Positions 35,934 to 43,652 of a DNA stretch of 64,000 nucleotides are shown here, in pieces; within the stretch, counting starts at the first letter, position 1, and each line of letters begins with the position of its first letter. The notes under the pieces are model-generated. The model was not told the origin of the DNA. It searched no databases and saw only the letters and a program-made list of their open reading frames with translations. The position numbers were made by a program, and so were the translations under genes. Source of the stretch: Alphaproteobacteria bacterium (GTDB taxonomy: Bacteria > Pseudomonadota > Alphaproteobacteria > DSM-16000 > Inquilinaceae); the NCBI GenBank assembly GCA_028281925.1, contig JANQIX010000036.1, positions 1-64,000 of the forward strand, written 5' to 3'.

Positions 35934-36883
35934 TGAAGATGAGAACCGCAGATCCCAACGAGAATATTCCGGTCGATTGCCGTCGGGCCGCTAGGGCATA
36001 CGACCTCTTCGACAAGGGAGAGGGTGAGTTAGATAAAGAGCGGTCCTTCAACATGGCCATTGAGGCATGCTTGCGCCAACGAGGCTTTGAGCTGAAGCCT
36101 ACTCGATCTGATGCCCGCTGGTTCCTGGCAAATCGGCGCACGATCTCCAACTGGCGCAAGCACAGTGGAAAGGTTCTACGCAGACGCTGCGTGATTGAAG
36201 CTGTATACCAGCTTACCGGTATAGATATCAGCGATGCCCTCGTACTTCGCGGTCGGCCGATTGATTTTACACCTTTAGTGCGGCTGAGCAACGTGGTCGC
36301 TCGGCGTATTTCTAATCGACCCAACGAAGACGGCTACGAGACCTACGCACTTCGCGTTGAGCGCTTGAACATCGAAATCGGAAGAATTGAACTCCGAAGT
36401 TCGTGGCTGAAGGACGGGCCACCGGGGCAAGAACGGATTATCGGTCGTCTGGTATTTGGCGTCGGCAAGGCTCACCTCGTGATGGACGGCTCCATCAGTT
36501 CGGTAGAGGACCCTATCCAGGTTCTTGCGCCTGGTCAGTCTTCTGATCGAGGAAGCATTGCCGGTGGCGAGCTTCAGATCGCTCATGATAGCGACACCAT
36601 GTGGACCGTCGTGAGCCGAAGCGCAACGTCCTTAATCGCGACGATGTCTAATGTTGATCTTGCTGACGTTAAGCTCAAGTCCGGTGCTTCTCTTGATTTC
36701 CGTATATTGGCGGACCCTCAATCGATAGAGACGGAGTTCTCTAATACCGTTATGCCGTCTCCCAGCGAAGCGGCACACGCGCGCTCGAAACTCTTGGCGC
36801 ATTTGTTTGGCCGTCGCGCTGTCCAGGCCCGATATGTGACGAACTACGTTCTCTCCCGCCAGGACATCGAGGTCCCAGAATGA
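35934..36883 (+). CDS. Putative DNA-binding protein encoded with the FtsZ fusion
   Basis: A 316-residue protein from [17 protein letters not shown] (an open frame extends 100 bases upstream without a good start). Residues ~30-105 are helical and basic: [20 protein letters not shown] and then [13 protein letters not shown], which resembles the recognition part of a Cro/C1-type helix-turn-helix, followed by [19 protein letters not shown]. The rest (from residue ~120) is beta-rich and Ser/Asp-rich, with no catalytic motif I recognise. Its stop overlaps the FtsZ-fusion start by 4 nt (ATGA), so the two are translated together. The gene reads as AT-richer than the host. Function is unknown; a repressor/sensor of the cassette is one guess. 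Confidence 0.7.
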
Positions 36884-38256
36884 TTGTCTGGCACTTAACT
36901 CGGGCAGAAACGCGACGCTTCGAGGCGATCCAGGCAGATGACATGTCCGATATCGTTGGTCTTGTTCGTCGCCTAGGCTTCGACCCACGGACGTTTTTCG
37001 AATGGGGCGATTGGCGGGGCGTCGATTTCCGCGGCAGTCAGCTTACCGGTGTGTCCTTCAAGAATGGAAATCTCGACGGCGTTACCGTCTACGAGGATCA
37101 GCTCGCACTAGTAGCTTCCTCGGGGCCTCTGACGATGGAAGATCCAATTGTTCACGTGCGGCCTAGAGAGGATCATCACGAAGTGCCACCGCTTAATCAA
37201 ATCACACCAATGGAGATCAAGAAGCCAATAATAAAAATAGTTGGCATTGGTGGCAGTGGCGGTAACGCGATCAACAACATGATCCACTCTAACTTAATCG
37301 GAGTTGAATTTCTAGTTGCCAACACGGATGCCAATGCCCTAGCCGGCAATCTAGCTAAAGAAAAACTGCAGCTTGGCATCAGTATCACCGAGGGCCTGGG
37401 AGCGGGATCGCGCCCGGAGGTCGGCCGCGCCTCGGCGGAAGAGGCGCTTGAGCAGATCACCGACTACCTGGAAGGCAGCCACATGGTGTTCCTCATCGCT
37501 GGTATGGGCGGCGGCACCGGCACTGGGGCAGCGCCTGTGATTGCCCGCGCCGCGCGCGAGATGGGCGTGCTGACGGTCGGCGTAGTGACCAAGCCCTTCC
37601 ACTTCGAAGGCGCACTGCGCATGAAGATTGCGGAGCAGGGTCTGAAAGAGCTGCAGGAGTGTGTCGATACCCTGATCGCCATTCCCAACCAGAACCTGTT
37701 CCGCTTGGCCAACGATAAGACAACCTTCTCCGATGCCTTCAAGATGGCGGACGATGTGCTGCATTCTGGCGTGCGGGGTGTGACTGACCTGATGGTCAGG
37801 CCCGGCCTGATCAATCTAGACGTCGTCGACATCCGCACCGTGTTGGCGGAGATGGGCAAGGCTATGATGGGTGCGGGCCAAGCCGAAGGCGACCACCGAG
37901 CGGTCATGGCGGCCGAGGCTGCAATCTTCAATCCGCTGGTGGATGATGTTTCCATGCAGGACGCGCGCGGTGTGCTGATCAACGTCACCGGCGGCCCGGA
38001 CATGACGCTCTATGAGGTCGACGAGGCGGCAAACCGCATCCGCGACGAGGTCGATCCGGAGGCCAACATCATTTTTGGCGCGATTTTCGACGAGAGACTG
38101 GAGGGCCGAATAAGGGTCTCTGTGGTCGCCACTGGGATCGATGCTGAGGCCGCGAGTGGGCCGCGACGAGCGAGACCGAAGTTCCCAGATGTCGCGTCCT
38201 CGAAGGCCCCTGACGATTTGGAGATACCCTCGTTCTTGAAAAGAAAAAAGACGTAG
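36880..38256 (+). CDS. FtsZ homologue with N-terminal pentapeptide-like domain
   Basis: A 458-residue tubulin-family GTPase. Residues 1-110 form an extra domain with five-residue periodicity ([25 protein letters not shown], about residues 47-71). Residues 111-430 are a complete FtsZ core: VANTDANAL near residue 148, GTP-binding GGGTGTG at 210-216, PFHFEGAL, the T7 catalytic loop with Asn312, Asp314 and Asp317, and [17 protein letters not shown]. The C-terminal linker is only about 25 residues, and the protein ends [13 protein letters not shown], like the peptide by which FtsZ binds FtsA and other divisome proteins. An internal ATG at 37210 has no ribosome-binding site. It overlaps the upstream gene by 4 nt. 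GC content rises from 42% to 68% near residue 168. The host's own ftsZ must lie elsewhere. Confidence 0.88.
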   Translation: MIVWHLTRAETRRFEAIQADDMSDIVGLVRRLGFDPRTFFEWGDWRGVDFRGSQLTGVSFKNGNLDGVTVYEDQLALVASSGPLTMEDPIVHVRPREDHHEVPPLNQITPMEIKKPIIKIVGIGGSGGNAINNMIHSNLIGVEFLVANTDANALAGNLAKEKLQLGISITEGLGAGSRPEVGRASAEEALEQITDYLEGSHMVFLIAGMGGGTGTGAAPVIARAAREMGVLTVGVVTKPFHFEGALRMKIAEQGLKELQECVDTLIAIPNQNLFRLANDKTTFSDAFKMADDVLHSGVRGVTDLMVRPGLINLDVVDIRTVLAEMGKAMMGAGQAEGDHRAVMAAEAAIFNPLVDDVSMQDARGVLINVTGGPDMTLYEVDEAANRIRDEVDPEANIIFGAIFDERLEGRIRVSVVATGIDAEAASGPRRARPKFPDVASSKAPDDLEIPSFLKRKKT

Positions 38257-38437
38257 CAGGCGCTCACTTTGGGTAGGTCGTCGAATTGGTCGCTGCCCAG
38301 CTCTGCTTTCGCTGATTCTCACAAAGTTTTCCACGCGTTGTCCAGACTTTCCACAGTGCCGCCTGAGCCGTTTGGACTGACTTCATGGCGATGCTGATGG
38401 TACGAGGTTTGAACCCGACTGAACCGATGGAGCTGAG

Positions 38438-39016
38438 ATGCCAGGCCAGCAACGTACACAACGCAAGATGGGCGCTAAGAGGCGGGCAACCACACGTGAT
38501 GGTCGCCGGCCGGCGCGAGATCCAGGGGCCATGGGGGTTCAGGCTCACCGATTGGCACTAACGACGCGGGTCGATCTCGACCCAACCTTTCCCATCAACA
38601 TCTTGCTCGGACGTAATCTCGTTACCGAAGGGGAGCGCGATGCGGCAGAGCGGTTAGCGAGGACGCATTGGGCGGTTCATGGCATCCCTGCGCCAGTTGC
38701 AAGCATCTACAAGGCGATGACCGGCGGCGGTCTTGACCACGCTGTTCGATGGACGCCGATCGAGACGCAGCATGACCGGGACAACGAATCTCGCCTCCGC
38801 ACCTACGAAAACATCCTCCGTGATGTAGACGCGCAGACCCGAGACCAAGTTGTCGACATGGCAGTGTACCTCCGCCGCACGTGGTTGATAGATGATCTCC
38901 TGCAGGAACGGTGGGGCATTAAGCATAAGGAAGTCCTTGACGCAGTTAGGGCTGCCCTTGCGGATATACAAGCTCACTCATCCGGACGACACTCTGAGAC
39001 ATTCACTAGTCCGTAA
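38438..39016 (+). CDS. Hypothetical phage-region protein
   Basis: A 192-residue protein. The first ~45 residues are basic (QQRTQRKMGAKRRATTRDG-rich), the middle has GRNLVTEGERDAAERLARTH and the C-terminus is helical (LRTYENILRDVDAQTRDQV, VYLRRTWLIDDLLQERWG, VLDAVRAALADIQ). GGAGCTGAG is the ribosome-binding site. Proteins of this layout occur near DUF5681-type genes in alphaproteobacterial phages, as I recall, but no function is known. It lies 181 bases after the FtsZ fusion, so it may be a separate transcript. Confidence 0.6.
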   Translation: MPGQQRTQRKMGAKRRATTRDGRRPARDPGAMGVQAHRLALTTRVDLDPTFPINILLGRNLVTEGERDAAERLARTHWAVHGIPAPVASIYKAMTGGGLDHAVRWTPIETQHDRDNESRLRTYENILRDVDAQTRDQVVDMAVYLRRTWLIDDLLQERWGIKHKEVLDAVRAALADIQAHSSGRHSETFTSP

Positions 39017-39213
39017 TCCGGAAAAATGTGGCATTGTTGCAACATCATTTCATATGTTCGCGTTTTGTTTCATTTTGTCTTGACATTTCGGCCGAAATGT
39101 GTTACGCCCCTTAAAATCCCAACGGATCTTTTCCCAAAAGACACGATGCGCAGGCCCTCCATAGGCGTCCGTCGTGAGCCTGTGACTATGCATGCGCAAA
39201 AACGGAGGAAGAA

Positions 39214-39444
39214 GTGTCTGAACAAATCTCCGATGAGGCGATCAAATACAGGATCACCCGGCCAATCGATCGGTTGCGTCGAGAACTGATGACGATCAGT
39301 GAGATGGCGGTTCAGTCTGGCATGTCGCGGACAACACTGTGGCGATGGCGTCGGGGCGGGATTGGTCCTCCAGCGATACAGGCTGGGCGCACGGTTGTGT
39401 ATCCCCGCAAGGGCTTCGAAGACTGGTTGTCAGGGAAGGATTGA
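39214..39444 (+). CDS. Helix-turn-helix (AlpA-like) regulator
   Basis: A 76-residue protein with a MerR/AlpA-type helix-turn-helix, residues ~27-60: MTISEMAVQSGMSRTTLWRW followed by RRGGIGPPAIQAGRTVVY, the layout of excisionase- and AlpA-like proteins that act as regulators of prophage genes. The GTG start at 39214 has GGAGG 5-9 bases upstream. It lies upstream of the replication module, so it may control it. The AT-rich stretch 39020-39120 before it holds likely promoters. Confidence 0.78.
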   Translation: MSEQISDEAIKYRITRPIDRLRRELMTISEMAVQSGMSRTTLWRWRRGGIGPPAIQAGRTVVYPRKGFEDWLSGKD

Positions 39445-39487
39445 ACGCGGTGCCTTCTTAGCCATGATGATCTGACTGAAAAGAAGA

Positions 39488-39518
39488 AACCCCTGCAGCG
39501 TGCCAGGCCACAGGGGTT
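39488..39518 (+). terminator. Hairpin after the AlpA-like gene
   Basis: Arms AACCCCTG (39488-39495) and CAGGGGTT (39511-39518), exact complements with a 15-base loop, followed by GTGTGTCT. It lies 43 bases after the HTH stop and before the replication module. Confidence 0.6.
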
Positions 39519-39638
39519 GTGTGTCTAACAGAATGATGCTGACCAATCATTCCAAGATGTCAGAGTGTACTACATTGTTTTATGTAGTGCAAGCGCGAAA
39601 TTGGTCGGCATCGTTCTCTGTCTCTAAGAGAGAACGAA

Positions 39639-39827
39639 ATGAAATTTACTGCAACATCGGTTAGCGAGTTAACGGGTCCAGAGTCCATCGAGGTTGGCTC
39701 GACTTCGGCCAGAGATGGGCTGCGCAGCGCTTCGAAGGCGCTCATCGTCGAGGTGGGGGTTCGCGGTTACATACCGCTCTCTGTCGGCGATTTCCTAGTC
39801 CAGCGGCTGGGACTTGCCGATGCCTGA
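39639..39827 (+). CDS. Small hypothetical protein upstream of primase module
   Basis: A 62-residue protein, MKFTATSVSELTGPESIEVG at its start, mixed beta and charged residues with no recognised domain. GAGAGAACGAA precedes the ATG. Its stop overlaps the start of the next gene by 8 nt, as in the downstream members of this module. Confidence 0.45.
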   Translation: MKFTATSVSELTGPESIEVGSTSARDGLRSASKALIVEVGVRGYIPLSVGDFLVQRLGLADA

Positions 39828-40125
39828 GACGATCGACTTCGCTGGCATCAACGCAGCGGCGCTTCCCGCTCTCCCTTTGATACTTCGGCGATGGCTACCC
39901 GATGGCAGGGTCGTTGGCGTTGAGTTCGTCGCCCGCAATCCGCGTCGCGTCGATCGCCATCTGGGCAGCTTCAAGATCAATGTCCGCTCTGGGCGTTGGT
40001 GCGACTGGGCCACGGGCGATAAGGGCGGAGATCCGATCAGCCTTGCTGCATTTCTCCACGGACTGTCGCAGGCCCAAGCAGCACGCAGGATGGCCGGAAT
40101 GCTCGGGGTGAAGGTGTTGCAGTGA
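39820..40125 (+). CDS. Primase-associated zinc-free N-terminal protein
   Basis: A 101-residue protein with the layout FAGINAAALPALPLILRRWL, GFEFVARNPRRVDRH-like (here GVEFVARNPRRVDRH) and the segment SFKINVRSGRWCDWATGDKG that matches the N-terminal part of element-encoded TOPRIM primases (as in proteins with a SLAAFLHGLSQAQAARRMA end). It is separated from its TOPRIM partner, whose ATG shares the stop of this gene (TGATG), so the two act together in plasmid/phage-type DNA replication. A TTG 6 bases upstream is an alternative start. Confidence 0.75.
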   Translation: MPETIDFAGINAAALPALPLILRRWLPDGRVVGVEFVARNPRRVDRHLGSFKINVRSGRWCDWATGDKGGDPISLAAFLHGLSQAQAARRMAGMLGVKVLQ

Positions 40126-42056
40126 TGGAAGCCCAAGTTGCGGCCCTGAAAGCCGATCCCTTCGCTCAGCTCAGCCAGGAGGGCGCGACACTCCAATGCA
40201 CTGACGAGGATTGGGGTCGCTGGAGGCCGGTGCTTCCGGTCCCACCGAACGCCCCTCGTGAATGGCCGACACACGCTCTCGGAAGGCCGTCGGCGGTTTG
40301 GGGGTATCTGGATGCGGACGGCCGCGCGCTCCATGTGACGTGCCGATGGGATACTCCGAACGGCAAGACGGTCATGCCATTGTGCTGGTGCCGGCACGTG
40401 GACGGCCGCGAGGGGTGGCGATGGCAAGCGCCCCCTACACCTAGACCGATCTATGGACTCAACAGGCTGTCGGCTCGACCGGAAGCGCCTGTGATAGTGG
40501 TTGAGGGCGAGAAGGTCGCTGACGCGGGGGGAGAGTTCTTTTCCGACCACGTTGCTATCACGTCGTCCGGCGGCTCCAATGCTGCAGCGAAAGCGGACTG
40601 GTCGCCGCTGGCCGGAAGACGGGTGATCATCTGGCCGGATAATGATGCACCGGGTCTCAAGTACGCTGACGACGTCGCACGGCTTGCCCTTGAAGCGGGA
40701 GCGGACGATGTGCGGCAGGCGCGGCCACCCCATGGTCTACCGCAGGGTTGGGACTTGGCCGATCCGGTTCCCGAAAAGATTGACCTACGCTCTATTCTGG
40801 ATACGGCTGAACCAGTTCCGGAGATGACGCTGAAGCCGCAGGGGGTCACGTTGCTGTCGGCATCGGATATCCGTCCGGAACCGGTGCGATGGCTGTGGAG
40901 GAACTGGCTTGCTCAAGGAAAGGTTCACATCCTTGCGGGTGCTCCGGGAACAGGAAAGACGACGATCGCGTTAGCTTTCGGAGCGACTATCTCGACGGCT
41001 GGTCGGTGGCCTGATCGGACGCAGGCCGTTGCCGGAGACGTTTTGGTCTGGTCCGGAGAAGACGATCCCGCCGATACGATCGTTCCTCGTCTTGTCGCTT
41101 GCCGTGCGGATCTCCAGCGAGTTCATATTGTGGGCCATACCCGTGAGGGAGGTGAGGACCGGCCTTTCGATCCGTCCACTGACATGGCGATGCTCGCCGA
41201 TGCGTGCCGCAAGGTTCCTGATCTCCGGCTGGTGATCGTCGATCCGGTGGTGTCCGCAATCCGAGGCGACTCTAACAAGAACGCGGATGTGCGCCGTGGG
41301 CTTCAGCCACTTGTGGACTTTGCTGCATCGACGGGGGCTGGTGTGCTGGGCATCACCCATTTCAGCAAGGGGACCGCCGGTCGCGATCCGACCGAGCGTG
41401 TGACCGGCAGCGTTGCCTTTGGTGCCGTTGCCCGTGTTGTTCTGGTGACGGCAAAAGCTGACGACGGTACCCGTCGGCTTGTCCGTGCGAAGTCAAACAT
41501 CGGGCCGGACGGTGAGGGCGTCGTCTACGGACTCCCACAACTGGCGGCGGGCGATCTGAATGCTCAGGCGGCCCATTGGGGCGACATGCTCCACGGCAGT
41601 GCAACCTCCCTGCTTGGGGAAGCCGAGGGCAGCGATGGCCCCCGGAGCGCAATCGCTGAAGCCGAGGACTTCCTGCGGGATCTCCTGACGGATGGACCGA
41701 TAGAAGCCAAGACGGTGAGGACGGAAACAGAGGACGCAGGTTATTCTTGGGCCACAGTTCGTCGCGCCAAAGACAACCTTAAGGTGCAAGTAGCAAAATC
41801 TGGCCTGGGTGGAACTTGGCGATGGTCACTACCCGCAATCGGATCAACATGCTCATTTCGACCGCAAGATGCTCAAGGTGCTCAAACCCCAGACATGAGC
41901 ACCTTGAGCATCTTGAGGGAAAACGAGCACCTTGGACCGGATCTGGCCGCTTCTTCGCGGACACGGGTGGGTGCCGATGACTCCGCTAACAACATCGACG
42001 TCGCTAAGGATTTTCTATCTATAGGCGAAGCTTACGCATACGAGGAAGAGATTTGA
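40125..42056 (+). CDS. TOPRIM primase / AAA replicative helicase-like protein
   Basis: A 643-residue replication protein for the element. The N-terminal TOPRIM region has VIVVEGEKVADAG near residue 122 and VIIWPDNDAPGLKYADD near residue 170 (the DxD pair). The AAA_25/RepA-type motor domain starts near residue 265 with Walker A LAGAPGTGKTTIAL, then LVWSGEDDP, Walker B-like LRLVIVDPVVSAIRGDSNKN and LGITHFSKG near residue 410. The last ~150 residues are a winged-helix-like (SAIAEAEDFLRDLLTDGP) and a polar tail. It is translationally coupled with the upstream gene. The overall design is a primase-helicase like RepA or gp4-type proteins. Confidence 0.85.
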   Translation: MEAQVAALKADPFAQLSQEGATLQCTDEDWGRWRPVLPVPPNAPREWPTHALGRPSAVWGYLDADGRALHVTCRWDTPNGKTVMPLCWCRHVDGREGWRWQAPPTPRPIYGLNRLSARPEAPVIVVEGEKVADAGGEFFSDHVAITSSGGSNAAAKADWSPLAGRRVIIWPDNDAPGLKYADDVARLALEAGADDVRQARPPHGLPQGWDLADPVPEKIDLRSILDTAEPVPEMTLKPQGVTLLSASDIRPEPVRWLWRNWLAQGKVHILAGAPGTGKTTIALAFGATISTAGRWPDRTQAVAGDVLVWSGEDDPADTIVPRLVACRADLQRVHIVGHTREGGEDRPFDPSTDMAMLADACRKVPDLRLVIVDPVVSAIRGDSNKNADVRRGLQPLVDFAASTGAGVLGITHFSKGTAGRDPTERVTGSVAFGAVARVVLVTAKADDGTRRLVRAKSNIGPDGEGVVYGLPQLAAGDLNAQAAHWGDMLHGSATSLLGEAEGSDGPRSAIAEAEDFLRDLLTDGPIEAKTVRTETEDAGYSWATVRRAKDNLKVQVAKSGLGGTWRWSLPAIGSTCSFRPQDAQGAQTPDMSTLSILRENEHLGPDLAASSRTRVGADDSANNIDVAKDFLSIGEAYAYEEEI

Positions 42057-42451
42057 CTGGGGCAGTTGCCGCTCTTGAGGCCGCGCACAAGGCAGGTATC
42101 GAGGTGTTAGCCAACGGTGATCGGCTGAAGCTGCGGGGCGCTGCTGCGCCGCCTCCAGATGTGCTGTTGGCCATTCGGCAGCACAAGCCTCAGATCCTGG
42201 CCCTTCTTGCCGGCAGGCCCGTACCCGTTCCGATGAGCGATACAGCATGGGACACAGAAGACTGGGCCGCCTTCTATGATGAGCGAGCGGCTATCACCGA
42301 ATACGACGGCGAGTTGCCTCGCCATGAAGCGGAGACGATGGCCCTTAACGAATGCGTGACCGAATGGCTTGCTCGACATCCGGCAGCGAACGATCGCGGC
42401 GACCAAACAAAAAAACTGCCGGAACGGTTTGCCCCATCCCGGCAGCTCTAA
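42053..42451 (+). CDS. TubC-N-like domain protein
   Basis: A 132-residue protein beginning with a TubC-N-like docking fold: LEAAHKAGIEVLANGDRLKL then PPPDVLLAIRQHKPQILALL (residues ~5-55), known from element-encoded proteins and modular synthases. The C-terminal half is charged with no motif. The TTG start overlaps the primase stop by 4 nt, so it is translated with the replication module and may act as a partner of the helicase. A minus-strand terminator sits in its 3' end. Confidence 0.6.
   Translation: MTGAVAALEAAHKAGIEVLANGDRLKLRGAAAPPPDVLLAIRQHKPQILALLAGRPVPVPMSDTAWDTEDWAAFYDERAAITEYDGELPRHEAETMALNECVTEWLARHPAANDRGDQTKKLPERFAPSRQL
42409..42446 (-). terminator. Rho-independent terminator on the minus strand
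   Basis: On the minus strand, CTGCCGG (42439-42445) and CCGGCAG (42416-42422) form a stem, followed by a run of seven T (42409-42415 complement). No convincing minus-strand gene lies upstream of it, so it may mark a lost gene or an antisense transcript. It overlaps the end of the TubC-N-like gene. Confidence 0.6.
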
Positions 42452-42662
42452 GTCTCCATAGACCAAGACCCCCACCACAGAGGGCTCGATCCAATTGAAC
42501 TCTAACAAGTTTACGCTAATCGTTGTGGAGCTTGATGTCAAGTTCATTCTGTTTGTGATCTCATCTGGCCAAAAAGAAGAGTAATGGGATCGTCATCCGC
42601 AGAAGCGCGGCGCCAAGTAACCACTCATTATGGGCTAACGCTGTACGCCGCTTCTTCACTAG

Positions 42663-42942
42663 ATCTTTGGCAGCGAGGATTGTTCGTGCTGCCTTGCGGT
42701 GGTGAAGACGGCAAAACGAGACTGTTCCACGGAGACCACAAGTCTCGACCGGGCGCAAGGACGGTTTCGTCGTGCAAGGGAAACGCTGATGGAGGCCGGC
42801 TACGCCAACCTCCGAGAGATCACCCCGCGTATGACCTTTGGAAGGCCCTCGTGATGATCCGAGAGCAGAGAGTGATCCGCGGGAAAGTCGGCCTGCTTTG
42901 GCCGGCCTGCCTCGGCATGTCCGTTTTGTTACGGGGGAGTGA
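42663..42942 (+). pseudogene. Frameshifted remnant of a phage-region gene
   Basis: Two consecutive plus-strand frames read like one protein broken by a frameshift: the first holds AQGRFRRARETLMEAGYANL and REITPRMTFGRPS (ending at 42854), the second, one frame later, DDPRAESDPRESRPALAGLP and RHVRFVTGE (42853-42942). No start is seen upstream, because frame one opens at a stop at 42660. A competing frame (42584-42982) gives a less protein-like product. The joined sequence looks like the C-terminal part of a prophage regulator or replication accessory protein; no exact family. Confidence 0.5.
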
Positions 42943-43055
42943 CGAACGCGTGAAAACTCAATTGATAGGTCACGAAGACTGACCTTCTTTTGGGGAAATC
43001 TACTCGACAAGAGCATCAGATTCGGGCTCCTTAAAAAAGCTGTTGCTGTTGAAGG

Positions 43056-43089
43056 CGCACCCAGCGAACGCCGCTGCGGTGCGTTTTTT
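43056..43089 (+). terminator. Strong Rho-independent terminator
   Basis: CGCACC (43056-43061) with GGTGCG (43078-43083) enclosing an inner CAGCG/CGCTG stem, then TTTTTT (43084-43089). It ends the frameshifted gene transcript and lies 20 bases before the next start. Confidence 0.8.
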
Positions 43090-43109
43090 AATGGCAAGGA
43101 GCCTGTCCG

Positions 43110-43286
43110 ATGGCACGCCGGTCCAAGCAGTCCAAGCGCGTCCGTCCCAAGGAAACCAAGCATAAGCCCGATCAAGGTCCGCCCCGCTGGCGGGGACGTT
43201 GGTCCCGCACAATGGTCGACTGGGCATTGGTGATCGGCAAGGCCGGGTTGCTGCTGGTGGACGCGCTGAAGGACACGGTCGCGTGA
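43110..43286 (+). CDS. Small basic protein with hydrophobic end
   Basis: A 58-residue protein, MARRSKQSKRVRPKETKHKP then a Trp/Arg-rich stretch and a C-terminal hydrophobic segment (VDWALVIGKAGLLLVDAL) that could be a membrane or amphipathic helix. AAGGAG lies 8 bases upstream of the ATG. It starts just after the terminator at 43089 and its stop (GTGA) overlaps a GTG that opens the frame 43283-43828. It is too short to assign. Confidence 0.5.
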   Translation: MARRSKQSKRVRPKETKHKPDQGPPRWRGRWSRTMVDWALVIGKAGLLLVDALKDTVA

Positions 43287-43652
43287 CACTGGACACAGTC
43301 GACTTGCACGACACCCGCCACGGAAGCCGACTGCCGTCAGATAAAGTCTCTACTTTTACAGTTAGCGGCATGCACCCAACCCCATTGATAGTAACTGCTG
43401 GCGGTCGACTAGCACATCGCAAGTTCGCCGCTATCGGATGCCCGACGACACCCTCTGACGGGCCGTACCGCGTCGTCTTCCCTTTCAATACCCACCTAGA
43501 TGCTTCTCACGCACCCGCGAAACGCATGCGAACCGCAGTCGAAAGGGTATCGAATGGAGGATGCTTACGTCGGAAAAACAATGACTTAGCGGAGCCTGCT
43601 GGTCTTTCGGTGGGTTCGCAAAACCCTTTCGCTACCATTCAATGGAGGACCA
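43287..43652. other. 366-bp region of uncertain coding status
   Basis: An open frame with a GTG at 43283 (overlapping the previous stop as GTGA) runs to 43828, giving about 181 residues, but it overlaps the structural-type gene by 176 bases and shows little domain character. It includes GMHPTPLIVTAGGRLAHRKF and PYRVVFPFNTHLDASH-type stretches. Either a short real gene ended by decay, or non-coding. CAATGGAGGACCAATG at its end provides the ribosome-binding site of the next gene. Confidence 0.3.

Noticed and set aside
37210-38256. FtsZ without N-terminal extension, from the internal ATG
   Set aside because: No ribosome-binding site before 37210, while the 36880 start is coupled to the previous stop.
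39488-39518. CRISPR-like repeat
   Set aside because: Single hairpin only; no spaced direct repeats were found anywhere in the window.
42561-43289. 242-codon minus-strand frame in the element
   Set aside because: No start signal or domain, and it covers a plus-strand small gene with a good ribosome-binding site. The minus-strand terminator at 42409 leaves a small doubt.
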